Shown in pieces: positions 35,116-47,300 of a DNA stretch of 64,000 bases (the first letter of the stretch is position 1; the number at the start of each line of letters is the position of its first letter). Below the pieces are notes generated by a model. That model saw nothing but the letters and a program-made list of their open reading frames with translations. It was not told the DNA's origin and did no database searches. The stretch is from Acorus gramineus (taxonomy: Eukaryota > Streptophyta > Magnoliopsida > Acorales > Acoraceae). Both the position numbers and the translations under genes were made by a program. Where the stretch lies: the NCBI GenBank assembly GCA_030737835.1, contig CM060855.1, forward strand, positions 15,319,438-15,383,437. The letters run 5' to 3'.

Positions 35116-36112
35116 AAAATTTTTTTTTAAAAAAAGTTAGATTTTCAATATTTTAAAGTGAAATCAAATTTTTGAACTCAATTTTAAAAAAGTGTATTGT
35201 TACACAAAACTTTTTCGAGCCTTAATTTTGGTATGATATGCTTTATTTGTATCATATACTTACACTAATAAAGTATATGTTTTATCATAAATTTTTTACA
35301 TTTTTTTATAAACGCATTCATACAATTCATTATAGTATATCTTTCATTAACTAGTGTTATTTGTTGTTTTATTTTATATTAAAAACTCTATATATTATGA
35401 ATTTTTTTATTTTACGTAAAAGCTTAATATTTCAAACTGTATTCTAAATATTCTTTCATAAAACATTAAAAAATCAAAATAGTGAATAATTATTTATAAT
35501 AGACTCTATTAAAAAATAAATAAAGTCCTTGTAAACCCTTAAAAGTTCTTTGACCACTCCTGGTCTAACCCAGACCTATTATGGGGTTGACCCGACCTGA
35601 ATCGACCACACCTAAGATTCAATATGGACTTAACAATCAAACGTATTGTATTCGGGTTCATCACAATCCGATTCGGACCTGACCCGTTGACATGTCCTTT
35701 TGTACCTTTGTAAAAAATTATGTCTAGACTCTAATGAATTATATGGTTTCATTTATAGAATGTGCTAAAAAAATTATAATGAGGTATTTACTTCATCATA
35801 GTGAGTGTAAGTAGTTAATGAGATATGGAAGGCTATAATTAGCGTTGTAAAATGATTCAAGTGTAACAACTATTTCATAAAGGTTCAGACTTTTAAATCG
35901 GGCTGAACACTGGCACATAACAAATTGCCTTCACTTGCATATAGACAGATCCAATGATCCAAAATTTGACAAAAAAAAATTGATCTTAAACCAATAAGAA
36001 AAAAAATTGACGACTCATACATTTAAAAGTGGTATGGTATCACATTATTTCTTTTCAAGTTGGATCAATTAAATCAAAATTAGATTATTGGATCGATATA
36101 TTTCCTCGCAAG

Positions 36113-36358
36113 CAGTGAGGGCTAGTCAAGGTCAAGCCATGAATATGATGGTTCCAAATGAATTTATTAAATTAAAGACTTTTGTTTTAACTCCACAGCT
36201 ACTACTCTCACGTAGTCTCGTTAATGACTCATGATATTTTTGAAATACCTGATTTTTTGTCTTCTTCTCTCCCCACCCCAAACCACACGCCAACGTTAAA
36301 GACTTTAAAATGTCAACTGACCAGACTTTGTGAAACATTAAAAACTATACATGTAAAA
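36113..36358 (+). promoter_or_regulatory. Orphan RLP promoter module, repeat unit 2
   Basis: Copy of the module at 34,872-35,115, nearly identical in the CTTCTTCTCTCCCCACCCC and TATA-like parts. No RLP exon follows. Confidence 0.5.
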
Positions 36359-36478
36359 ATTTTTTTTTAAAAAAAGTTAGATTTTCAATATTTTAAAGTG
36401 AAATCAAATTTTTGAACTCAATTTTAAAAAAGTGTATTGTTACACAAAACTTTTTCGAGCCTTAATTTTGGTATGATA

Positions 36479-36690
36479 TGCTTTATTTGTATCATATACT
36501 TACACTAATAAAGTATATGTTTTATCATAAATTTTTTACATTTTTTTATAAACGCATTCATACAATTCATTATAGTATATCTTTCATTTTTCAATATTAA
36601 AAATGGGTATCTTACTATATGAGGTATACTATTTTAAAAAAAACTAAAGTGTGCGTAGACTGGAATTGAAATTGAAAGCTAAATTTTATT
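36479..36690. mobile_element. Small MITE (dispersed family)
   Basis: Complete-looking copy with ACTAATAAAGTATATG, ATTCATTATAGTATATC and GCGTAGACTGGAATTGAAAT. Only its first part (about 35,237-35,350) is repeated in tandem unit 1. Confidence 0.55.
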
Positions 36691-37308
36691 ATCACATTTT
36701 CGAACGAGAATAATTCAAAACACAATTAAACAAAAAATCACTTTATTCTTATTTATACAAGAATACTCATAAACATCAGAATAACTTAATTCTCAAATAA
36801 AACATGAACATGAGGTCTAACATTTTTCAACTTCTAATTTCATTTTCTGAGTGGAGCCAAAGTGATGGAAGTCAGTTCATTGGTAGATCTTTTTTTTTCT
36901 TTTTCCAGTAGGAGCTTATTCAAATATATTTTGTTCACGGTGGATTTGTCTTATATGACGCATTTTTATTGGCTACTATAATGTTATTCCATGTAGTTAG
37001 CCACAGATGATCCCATTCCCATTGACAGAGACTTTGAGATATATAATAAGGTACATGCATACATGATATCTCTTTCTCACATCTATCTCCTTATATATTA
37101 TAGGCATTTTGTCTACAATTTTGTTACTATTTTCATATATATACTATATTATGAAATAAGAAAAATATATAAATTAAATGAGTATTTATTTATTTATTTA
37201 TTAATAAAAAATATAATTTATTATTGAAATATATACTTTAAACAAATAAAATCATTGGTGTGTTCCAAATGAGATTGAACACAACATTTGTAAAATCTTA
37301 TATGGAGC

Positions 37309-38133
37309 TAGGCCTGTCAACGGGTCGGGTCCGGGTCGGGTCGGGGTGGACCCGGACCCGACCCGTGACAGGACCCGGTGGGTCTAGGTCCAACCCAGGA
37401 CCCGGCGGGTCCGGAGAAATGTGGACCCGGACCCGGACCTGTCGCCCGACCCGGATGGTTGGGTAAAAAAAAAAAAAAAGAGACAGAAGAGCTCATGTAT
37501 TTGTTTGTCTTATCATCATTCTATTTGAAATTTTTTGTAATAAAACATTATTGTTAATGAGACTATGTTTGAATATAATTTTATACAATTCAAAAGAAGT
37601 AAATGAATTATTAAACAACATCCAAAACAATAATCACTAACATAAAAAACATATTAACCTAAATAATAAACATAACTAACCTAAACAACATTCAAAACAA
37701 TATTAACCTAAACAACATTCAAAATAATAAACACTAACATATTAATTTAAATAATAAACATAAATCATGCAACAAACTAATTAATCATACAAATTCAAAT
37801 GCTAATAAGTTAATTGTCCAAAACAAACCGATTTATAGGCTTGTTATGATTATGATTTATGAACTTGTAGATACAAAAATAAGTTAAGTAAGAAATAAAA
37901 TTATGTATCAACTAATACTAATGGTCTTATAATATATGAACATATATTAAAAAAAACAGTCGGGTCCAACGGGTCGGGGCGGGGTGGACCCGGACCCGAC
38001 CCGTTTGTTTGTTCGGGTCCGCCGGGTCGGGTCCAACTCGGGTCGGGTCCAAATTGGATCCGGTATATTACACGTGTAATCGGGTCCGGGTCAGGTCGGG
38101 TCCGGGTCTGGACCCGACCCGTTGACAGGCCTA
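37309..38133. mobile_element. Non-autonomous hAT element
   Basis: 825 bp with ends TAGGCCTGTCAACGGGTCGG and its inverse ACCCGTTGACAGGCCTA. It is flanked by an 8-bp repeat, TATGGAGC at 37,301-37,308 and TATGGAGT at 38,134-38,141. Subterminal GGGTCGGGTCCGGGTCGGG repeats occupy both ends and the middle is AT-rich. Eight-bp repeats and a TAGGC..GTCAA tip are hAT traits. Block A (about 9,163-9,180) has the empty site. The frame through the left end (68 codons, Gly/Arg/Pro) is an artefact of the repeats. Confidence 0.9.
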
Positions 38134-38320
38134 TATGGAGTCTTGTTTGTAGCCCAATTTATATAGATCACACATGTTTTGAATTTTTTTCTATTAAAGT
38201 ATATTCTTAACTATTATGTACTTTTATGAAAGAGGATGCACATGCTTAAAATGAAAAATTATTTTCAAATTTCAATAACTTGTGTTGTGTCAGCCCATGG
38301 CCCGAATAACTTGTCCTAGT

Positions 38321-38957
38321 AGGCCATCTCTAATCCTTACTCAAATCTATATCTAAATTTCACTTAAAATTTGAGTAAAAGTTTGATTTGATACGATGTG
38401 TTTCCAACCATCACTTTGTGTTTTACTCAAATCTTTTTTAAAAAATCACATCTTCTTCTAATTATTTCATATAAACATTTTCAAAGTCCTTTCCCCAAAT
38501 ATTTTTACTGCTCAATTTTTCTTTTCTTCAAAATATTTAAAATTAAAAATTATTATCATCCAATTTTTGAAAAAAAAGTAAAAATAATATTTTTTTAAGA
38601 GTAAAAATAAGAAGTTAAAAATCAAAGATGAAGACTTAAGAAAGAAGACCATTATTTTTTTATTTTTTATTTTTTGTTTCAAGAGATGGTGAAAATTTTG
38701 AAGGGTGGGAAGACATCTAATATAATTCAACTAAATGTGAAGTTGAAGAAAAAAAATATCACATTTGAAAGAAAATGTAGAGAAAAAAGAGAGGTTAAAA
38801 ATTTGGGTAAAGATTTGAGTCTCCTTTGATTTGGGTAAAAGTTTGGGTAAAAGCTTATTTGGTATAGGTAAGGGTAAATGATTGGAGAGAGTTTTTGGTG
38901 ACTTTTACTCAAATTTGAATTTGAGTAAAGGTTTGGGAAGAGGATTGAAGATGCTCT
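38321..38957. mobile_element. Harbinger/Tourist-like foldback MITE, block B only
   Basis: Starts GGCCATCTCTAATCC and ends GGATTGAAGATGCTCTTAG, with inverted inner arms ACTCAAATCTATATCTAAAT / TTGAATTTGAGTAAAGG. Flanked by a short TAG-type repeat. Block A at about 9,343-9,355 reads straight through without it. Related copies sit in DONSON intron 1. Confidence 0.75.
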
Positions 38958-39168
38958 TAGTATGGCTCAATGCTTTTAAATAAGTTTATTTTAAATCCAT
39001 AAATAAAAGCGATGGTTAGCTAATAAAAAAATATTAACTAATATCTAATTAATTATCTAAATAATTTAATAGTAAATAATAAAAATTGTATTGAATTTTC
39101 AATTTGCATAAACAACTCAATGGGTAAAAATCTATGTAATGTTGTTAACACTCGGTCTATTACGATAA

Positions 39169-39535
39169 TTAGCCGTGAGGGCTAGTCAAGGTCAAACCAT
39201 GAATATGATAGTCCCAAATGAATTATTGAATTAAAGACTTTTGTTTAATTTCACAGCCCCTACTCTCACGTTAATGAGTCTAATGAGATTTTGAAATGAC
39301 ATTTTTTGTCTTCTTCTCTCCCCACCCCAACCCCCACGCAATGTTAAGGACTTCAAACTAACCAGAATTTGTGGAGCATAAAAAAACTATACATATAAAA
39401 AAGGAATTTTTTTAAAAGTTAGAATTTCAATATTTTCAAGTGAAATAAAATTTCCAAGTTTTTAAGCTCAGTTTTTAAAAAGTGTGTTGTTAGACAAAAC
39501 CTTTTCAAACCTCAATTTTGGTATGATAAGATTTA
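39169..39535 (+). promoter_or_regulatory. Orphan RLP promoter module, block B
   Basis: Counterpart of 10,849-11,203, with the same ordered words and TATA-like ACTATACATATAAAA. It runs into the Mutator-like element instead of a gene. Confidence 0.6.
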
Positions 39536-42500
39536 GGGGGAATTGTCCAAATACCCCTGGACCAAGCCTCCCATTATTTTCATACCCCCTGACTTTGTAG
39601 AATTTTTTTTTTACCCCTGCAAAGCTGTCCCCTTTTTTTTGTACCCCTCACGTTTGCCACATCACCTTTAACTACCTAAATTACCCTCTCTACTTTATTT
39701 TCTCCCAAAACCTTTGGAATTTCCCCCCAAAACCCTCTCTCCCCCAAATTACTCTCTCCCCCCCCCCCCCAAACCCCTCTCTCCCCAAATCACTATCTGT
39801 CTCACCTGATACTCCGTCAACCGCCTTGTCACCGCCATCATCACCTTTGTTAAGGGCCTGCCAGAAGCAATCAGAGACGTTCATGTAGTGGGAGAGGCCG
39901 AGCAAGATCTTGCCTTTTATGGTGAACGTCTATAGATGGTTAGATTCGATCTTCAAAGCTCGATCTCAACTGTTTTGGATCTCAGCTGCTGCATCTGAAG
40001 GTCCTCCACATCTTCTTCTTCTTCTCTTCTTTTTCTTCTTCTTCTCTTCTTTTTTTTCTTCTTCTTCTACTGCTGCAGATTCTCTCTCATCTCCCATTGT
40101 TTCAGATGAATTTCACTTTTGGGTTCTTCTTAATCAGGTTAATTTAAATATTGGGTTTTGATGTTTGTTTGGTTTACCTTTAATTTAAAATTATTTATTG
40201 TACTTGTTAATTCTGTAATTGCTTATAAAAATTCTGTAATTGGTCATTTACATATCTATAGATTGATAATACATTTCTATAATTCATTATTACATTTCTA
40301 TAATGTTGTATGTCCTTAGTTTAAATATATAAATGATATTACATCTCTGTTCAGTAGATAATAGTTTTTGTAGTTTCTGTTATAGTTGTTATGCAAATGA
40401 TGGATGATATTACATTTTTGTTCTGTAAATGGTAGTTTATGTTATTATTGGGCATTACATTGATAGTTATTTTGTTGTAGTCGTTATATTGGTATACATT
40501 CTGTAATTGTTTATAAAGTTTTTGTAATTAGGAATTTACATATATGTAAATTGTAATACATTGCTGTTATTGGTCATTATATTTCTGTAAAGTTGTATGT
40601 CCTTTGTTTAATTCCATTAGTAGTTTTTACAATTATTTATGTGATGTTGTAGTTTCTTTAATATTGTTTAGGTGGTTGACTGATCGTTGCATCTTTATAT
40701 AGATTGAATAGTGCGTTCTTCCTTATGGAGTACGTTGGATGCCTAGTTTGAAGGCCTTTAGTGAGTTCGATTTCATCCAAGAGGACATGAAGAGGATCAG
40801 AGGGGAGACAACAACTGATTTCATTAGGATATGAAGACAACGTTATAATTCAAACAATTGATGTATCTATTTTAATGACACTTTGAGAAAATATTTATAA
40901 CTATATCATATCAATTCATTTTGTGGACGTTGAATACACTTACATATGATAATGATAAGACTTACAGTTCATGAATTTATTATAATGACACTGAGAATAT
41001 ATTTGTAACCATTTATGTTTAAACATATTTGTGTATGTTAAATGCTCTCTGTAGGTAACTATGAAATACCTGTAACTATTTGTATAATTTCTGTAATTGG
41101 CCATGGTCAGACATCTTATGTCCCTCATTGCAAAGACTCAATTCTATCATTGCTGGATATGCTAGACATCCACTGTGAGGGGCATCTCGTAGAAGTATCA
41201 AGGATTATATAGCTATGTGTATACTTTCTATATGTATCATTGTGTGTTTCTATGAGCACACCAGACTACGAAAGCTCTCAACCTATGGTAAAGTTTCAAG
41301 GATTTTTCGATGGGAGAGGATGGAAGACAAAAGCCCCCTCATCTGCTGCTCTAAACAATTCCATTTCCTCATAGTAGAGCATGCAACTCATAATGTTTAT
41401 GTGATCATGAACTCATTCATGGAAGAGACATAAGAATAATTCTAAGCTATCTTTAACTGTTTGGTAGCTCATTTAGCTCTTCAGTGGTGATTTTCTCCTC
41501 ACTGGATGGTTATTTTAATTTCATACTCTATAGACATGCACTATAACTCAAACGTTAATTGATTAGAACCACTTAATACATGATTATTCTAGTATTATTG
41601 GAGCTCAAATTAATCATCATTAAATAGTCCTAGTTAGTTATGTTATATATATTATAGTTATGTTGTAGTTGTTACATCGGGCATTGTTAGTTATGTTGTA
41701 GTTGTTACATTAGATATATAATATTAGTTTCTTACTGGTCTTTGTAATTAGATTGTTTCTGTTTTGTAAATGGTAGTTTCAATTATGTAAATGATATTTT
41801 ATATTATGTATATGGTAGTTTCTGTTCTATAAATAGTATTTCTGTAATTTATGAGTAAAATGCTGTAAATCGTAATTATATTTTTGTGATTGGACATTAG
41901 ATTTTTGTATTAATATGATTTGCATATATTTTATACAGAGAAGGTCAACCATAGATGCTACACGTTGACTATGATCAGACCCAACCCATACCATCTATTC
42001 CTCCTTGAAAAACATATCCAATTCTATAATCTGCTGGACATGTTAAAAATTTACTGGATGTTAAGTACTATTTTTTATCGTTTCTTTTTGTACATGACTT
42101 ATTGTTCTTGTATCTATTGTAAATACACTATGGAATGTGTGTATAATCATTTTGTGTTTAACCATCATTGTGCACACTAAATGCTATCTCTAGGTAAAAA
42201 TTAAGTATCTGTAACTATGCATATCATATCTGTATGTATCATGTTGTAGTTCTGTATTTCTGTAACTCTTTATGTAAGTACATTTGATAGTTATTGTAAA
42301 TCATAAATATATTGATCTAATTAACATATAATGTTTTTGTATATGTAATTAACATATATTGATGTAACTAACATTCTCTAAGTTGGATTCTCATATCCTG
42401 TGCGCCGAAGTGATCCACATTTTTCTAAGTGATCCACATTGCGAAATATTTGACCAGATTGTCTAATGAGGCTATGAGCTTTATTAAATTAAGTTATTTG

Positions 42501-43366
42501 GATGTTCACCAATTCCCGAGCATTTGATTGCTCGACTGCGTTTTCATTATCACCTTCTTGTGAGTCATTCACGTGAATGAGATCCGCTTCAGGTCCATAT
42601 GTACTTACAAAAAACATAGCATAAGTTATAAAATATAAGAGTAAACGCACAGAATTAACATATCAATTTACGTGAAACTATGATAAAATTGTATGACGAT
42701 AGAAATTACATATATTATGTATGATATCTATCTTTGTCAAAAGCCTTTAATGGCTTCCATGAATAACTGGCTGACCTTCTCTCTATCCCACAAGAGCTTC
42801 CTCAACATACCCAATCACAGTTAGTCTCTCGTGGGGATCTCGGATTCGGATCGAACAACGAACCTTCTCTAAACATCCCAACACTCAGATTAAATGGTTC
42901 TTTTGGTATCCTTGAAGCTTTCAATAGACCCCATTCTTTAGAAGAGCAAAAATACCTAAACAGTAATAAAAGCCTTCCTTTGATCCTTGTTTTTTGATAG
43001 GTTTGTTGTTCTCTTTTCAATGTATCAATTCATCTCAAGCTTCTCTCCTTTTTTTTCTTTGGATATAACCCATTATTTCATAAGCATCGACGGATCGGAA
43101 CGAACTCATCCGAGGAAGAAGAAGAAATAATTTGGGGAAGAAGAAGAGAAAGTGATGGTTTGGAGAAGAAAAAGAAAAAGAAAAAGAAAAAGAAATGGAA
43201 TATAATTTTTATTTGTCTTATATAAAGGGGTATTACTAGTATTAAGAAAAAACAGAGATAAAAGAAAAAAGGGACAGCTCTGCAGGGGTAAAAAAAAAAT
43301 TATTTAAAGTCCAGGGACACAGAAAAAATAAGGGGGTTGGTCCAGGGGTATTTGAACAATTCCCCC
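39536..43366. mobile_element. Non-autonomous Mutator-like element, block B copy
   Basis: Same insertion as 11,213-14,918. It has GGGGGAATTGTCCAAATACC ends and the right target repeat TATGATTTA at 43,367-43,375; the left repeat has drifted to AAGATTTA. It is slightly longer (3,831 bp), mainly from an extra C-rich and a 70-bp AT-rich segment (near 39,750 and 40,500). The coding-looking islands match those of the A copy. Confidence 0.85.
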
Positions 43367-43382
43367 TATGATTTATTAGCAT

Positions 43383-43595
43383 CATATACTCACATTAATG
43401 AAGTATATGTTTCATAAAAAAAAATTTACATTTTTGTTATAAATGTATCCATACAATTCATTGTAGTATATCTTTCATTTTTTAATAAAAATATGCATTT
43501 CACTAGATGAGGTATACTCTTTAAAAAAAATCAAAGAGTGTGTAGACTGAAATTGAGACTAAAAAATAAAATGTGCAAAACAATATCCTCTAAAA
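43383..43595. mobile_element. Small MITE (dispersed family)
   Basis: Direct counterpart of 14,935-15,145. Confidence 0.6.
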
Positions 43596-44046
43596 AACTA
43601 TTATAGTGCACTATTTGACCATGTTAACACTCGTCATTCTTGCAATCCCCACCTATCTAGTATATATTAAATATGTACTATATTAAAAAGTGTCAAAAAA
43701 ATATATTTAAGTCTTTTTTGACAACCCATTTTGGGTTGTTTTTAACTTCTTTAAAAATAAAAAAATATGAGACATATTACCAAACAAATCCACTTAATTG
43801 AAAAACTAACTTCATGATTATAACAAAAGTGCATCGAAAACAAAATTTATTCCAACAAAAGTAACTTCTGTTATCAGCAATAAACATGATTCTTTAATTA
43901 ATTAAAAAGCAGACCTCATGATTACATTTTAAAAAATTGTCTATAAAGTTAAAAGTTGTTTTTCTAAATGTGTTTTCAAATGGGGGTAATTTATTTGAGT
44001 ATATGTTTTAGAGAAATAGTTAGAAACTCAAAAAAAAAAAAAAAAA

Positions 44047-44300
44047 GATGATAGTCCCAAATGAATTATTGAATTAAAGACTTTGTTTAACTCCACAGCC
44101 CCAACTTTCACGTTAATGACTCCACATGAGATTTTGATTGGACTGATTTTTCTTCTTCTCTCCCCACCCCAACCCCCACGCCCACGTTAAGGACTCCAAG
44201 TCAAAACCAAACTTTGTGGAACATTAAAAACTATATATGCATATAAAAAAGAAGTCTGTGAGCACTTCAAAAAAACAAAACAAAACACAAAGTTGTGAGT
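44047..44300 (+). promoter_or_regulatory. Proximal promoter and leader of the intact RLP
   Basis: GATAGTCCCAAATGAATTAT and the CTTCTTCTCTCCCCACCCC tract are followed by a TATA-like CTATATATGC at 44,231-44,240, about 60 bp before the ATG at 44,301. The short leader is CAAAACAAAACACAAAG-like. Confidence 0.7.
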
Positions 44301-47300
44301 ATGGGAGGATCATGTGGTGCTTCGGTGACACTACTAATTGGGTGTCTGATTATATGTTGTTGTTGGTGCTGTGTTGATGTCAATGGGTGTGTGGAGGAGG
44401 AGAGGAGGGCACTCTTAGACATCAAACACTCTCTCCATTCAGTAGGCTATGACCCTATTATGCTTGAAGATTGGGTTGTTGGAGGTGGAGATTGTTGCAA
44501 TTGGACTGGAGTAGAGTGTGATGCATTATCTTACCCATATAGAGCCGTTTCAAAAATCGATCTTTCATTTGTGAGATTGGGATTTTCTCAAAAATGGTAT
44601 CCGAATGCCAGTCTGTTTGGTCAATTCAAAGAACTAAAGAAGCTTTATTTGGGACATAATGGCATTGCGGGATGGGTCAACCCACAAGGTATAAAAAAAC
44701 AATCATTTTTTCCCCCCTCCCCCGATTGTTATAATTTATATTTTTAAATGATGAACACAACACAAAATAATGACTCAAATTAATGTATGCTAAGATGTGT
44801 ATGTGCACAATCTTAATTCTTGAATAGAAGATGCATGATGCAATGTGAAAGAATTTGGATTAGAAAAAAATTAGATGATAGAATTTTTTTTCTTTTGGTT
44901 AATTTTTATGTTGTTCATGTATGTGATGGAGTTACTTTTCCTTACATTTAATTTTTATGTATGTGATGGATAAATAAAGTTATCACAATCTAAATAAGAC
45001 AAAATAGGTAAAGAGAATGGATGATTTTTTTTTTCTTTTTCATGTTTAACAAACAATTATTTTTTTGCATGTTCAAAGTATTTTTTTTTACCTTTTTCCT
45101 CACTATACTATGTGCACAAACATACCCTTAACAATGTTTCGGCTGCTTTGTTTTACGGGTATCTAAAAAAATATAGTGTGGATTGATACACTCAATCTAT
45201 TTTGTAATCCAATATGCAGCCTCATTTGCTATGCATGATAGCGTAGTATATACTGTGCTATTGTAGTTTATAGTGTTCTATCATAGTGTACGGAGTAAAA
45301 AAAAATTATTTTTCTAAGAGAATATATTATTGTATCTCAGTATATATTTCATTCATATAACAATATGTATTTCAATAGAAGCTCATCTTTTTTTTTTCTT
45401 TATTTCCTATGTCATACTTATTTTTTAAAAATATAAATTGTGATGTAGATATTTGGCATTTACAAAAAGTTCAACAGCTGGACCTGCGCGCCAATCACTT
45501 AAATGATGAAAGCATTGCTCGATTAATTGTACCATGGATTCACAATTTGACTTCATTATTCGAACTTTATCTCGGTTGGAACAATTTGAAAGAGATACGT
45601 TGGATTTCCAACATCACTTCTCTGAGTTCGCTCGACTTATCAAATACTCAAATAAAAGATTTCTCAGGTACGTATTTCCTTAACACTTTTTAAAATTTCT
45701 TTTTATTTATGTCATGAAAATAAATTTGTTTCTTTAAAATGATGATATATTACAATAACAAAAAAAACTGTAATATGCTGATGCAGAGATGAAAAGAGGT
45801 ACTTTCGATGGATGGAAATTAGAGAGAGATTACAAATTTAAAAATTTCTTTTGTTTCAAAAAATAGATATTTTTTAAACTAAAATATATATATTTTAAAA
45901 AAAACTGAATAATTTTTACAATTCTAGTGATGTCTATTTATAGAAATCTAAATATATTGAAATGTGATAATATCTTATCAAAATTTCAGTCATTTTAACT
46001 ATAAATATAGTAATACTCTAACAACTAATTATATTTCTAGCAACGTGACTCTCTTTCTAAATCTAACAAATCCTAACAACCTTATTTTAAAATTCATAGG
46101 TTTATGCCCAAAACTAATTATTTAATCTAATTATTTAAATAAAATAATAATTATTTAACATAATTATCGAAATCCATAGATTTATGCCCAAACTAATATG
46201 ATATTGACATGGGCCGGGTTGTGAAGTTCTTTTATTTTATTTTATTTATTTATTTTACTTCCAAGTATATATGTTGACATTTTAGGGTTTGTTTGGAAAC
46301 GAGTTTGAGCAGCTTTTGATTTTGAATGAAGCTGTTTTTTTCAAACCAGTTTTCAAACAGAAAAATTAGGGCCAAAAGCTGCAAACAAATTTTTGTGAAA
46401 AAAATACTTAAAACTTGAGTTTTGCAAAAGCTGTGGAGAGGCAGCTTTCTACAAAATTAGTTTAAATTTATCTTTTTGCCTAGAATCAATTTTGTAATCA
46501 TGCAACCAAACGTAGCCTTATTAATAAGATTTTCCATCAAGTGTGCCATTGCATATTTTGTACGTTTATACTTTTTACATGGATCATGAAGTTCGTTTCA
46601 TTTATAATTTAGTCTCATGTTCATTGATGCTTTAGTCCATGCCTAAAAAATTCCTAATCAAAGCATGATTACCATTAGTTGTTGGTAAAGTTGGATTAGG
46701 ATGAACAATGGGCGTAATTTGTTTTGACAAAGATCAACAAGTCTTTTCTTCTAGCATGATCATATGTTTATGAGCCAGAGATAAACAATGTCTGGATGTG
46801 AACGATGATATAATACAATATCCACTTAATCATATAACAAAAGTTCATATATCAATAGATTCATTAGTTTTCTTCAATGATTTAAATGAGTCAAATTTAG
46901 TATATGATTTTTTTTCTTTCATCTTTCTGTTAAAATAATAGTAGTAGTAACTAGTAACCAACCCTCTCTTTTCAAGTTCTATCATCAAAGATGATCAAAG
47001 AATATGTGCAAAAAAAGCCCTTTTGGGCTGGGAAGTGTGTGCTTTTACCCACTGGTTATAGTGTCAACCTTATCCGGGCAACCTTATTATGTATGTATTG
47101 TGTATTGTGAGGAATACTGTCAACCTTATCCGGGCATCTGTACAAAATTTAGTGTATTGAGCTAGAGATAAACATTGTTTAGATGTGATCGGTGATATAA
47201 TACCATTTCCACTTAATTATATAACTAAAGTTAATAAATCAGTAGATTCATTAGTTTTCTTCAATGATTTAAATGAGTCAAATTTAGTCTATAATATTTT

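Larger units (their letters stand above)
34088..36588 (+). repeat. Direct tandem repeat, two units of about 1.25 kb
   Basis: Unit 1 is 34,088-35,352 and unit 2 is 35,353-36,588. Both begin AGTGTTATTTGTTGTTTTAT, which is DONSON intron 9 sequence, then switch to RLP-upstream sequence and end at TATAGTATATCTTTCATT. Both carry a GACCCGACCTGAATCGACC-type degenerate hAT-like stretch, a promoter-like module and a partial MITE. Each unit therefore contains the DONSON/RLP junction of the block duplication. Confidence 0.9.

Noticed and set aside
37260-37466. Gly/Arg/Pro frame
   Set aside because: Produced by GGGTCGGGTCC repeats at the hAT end.
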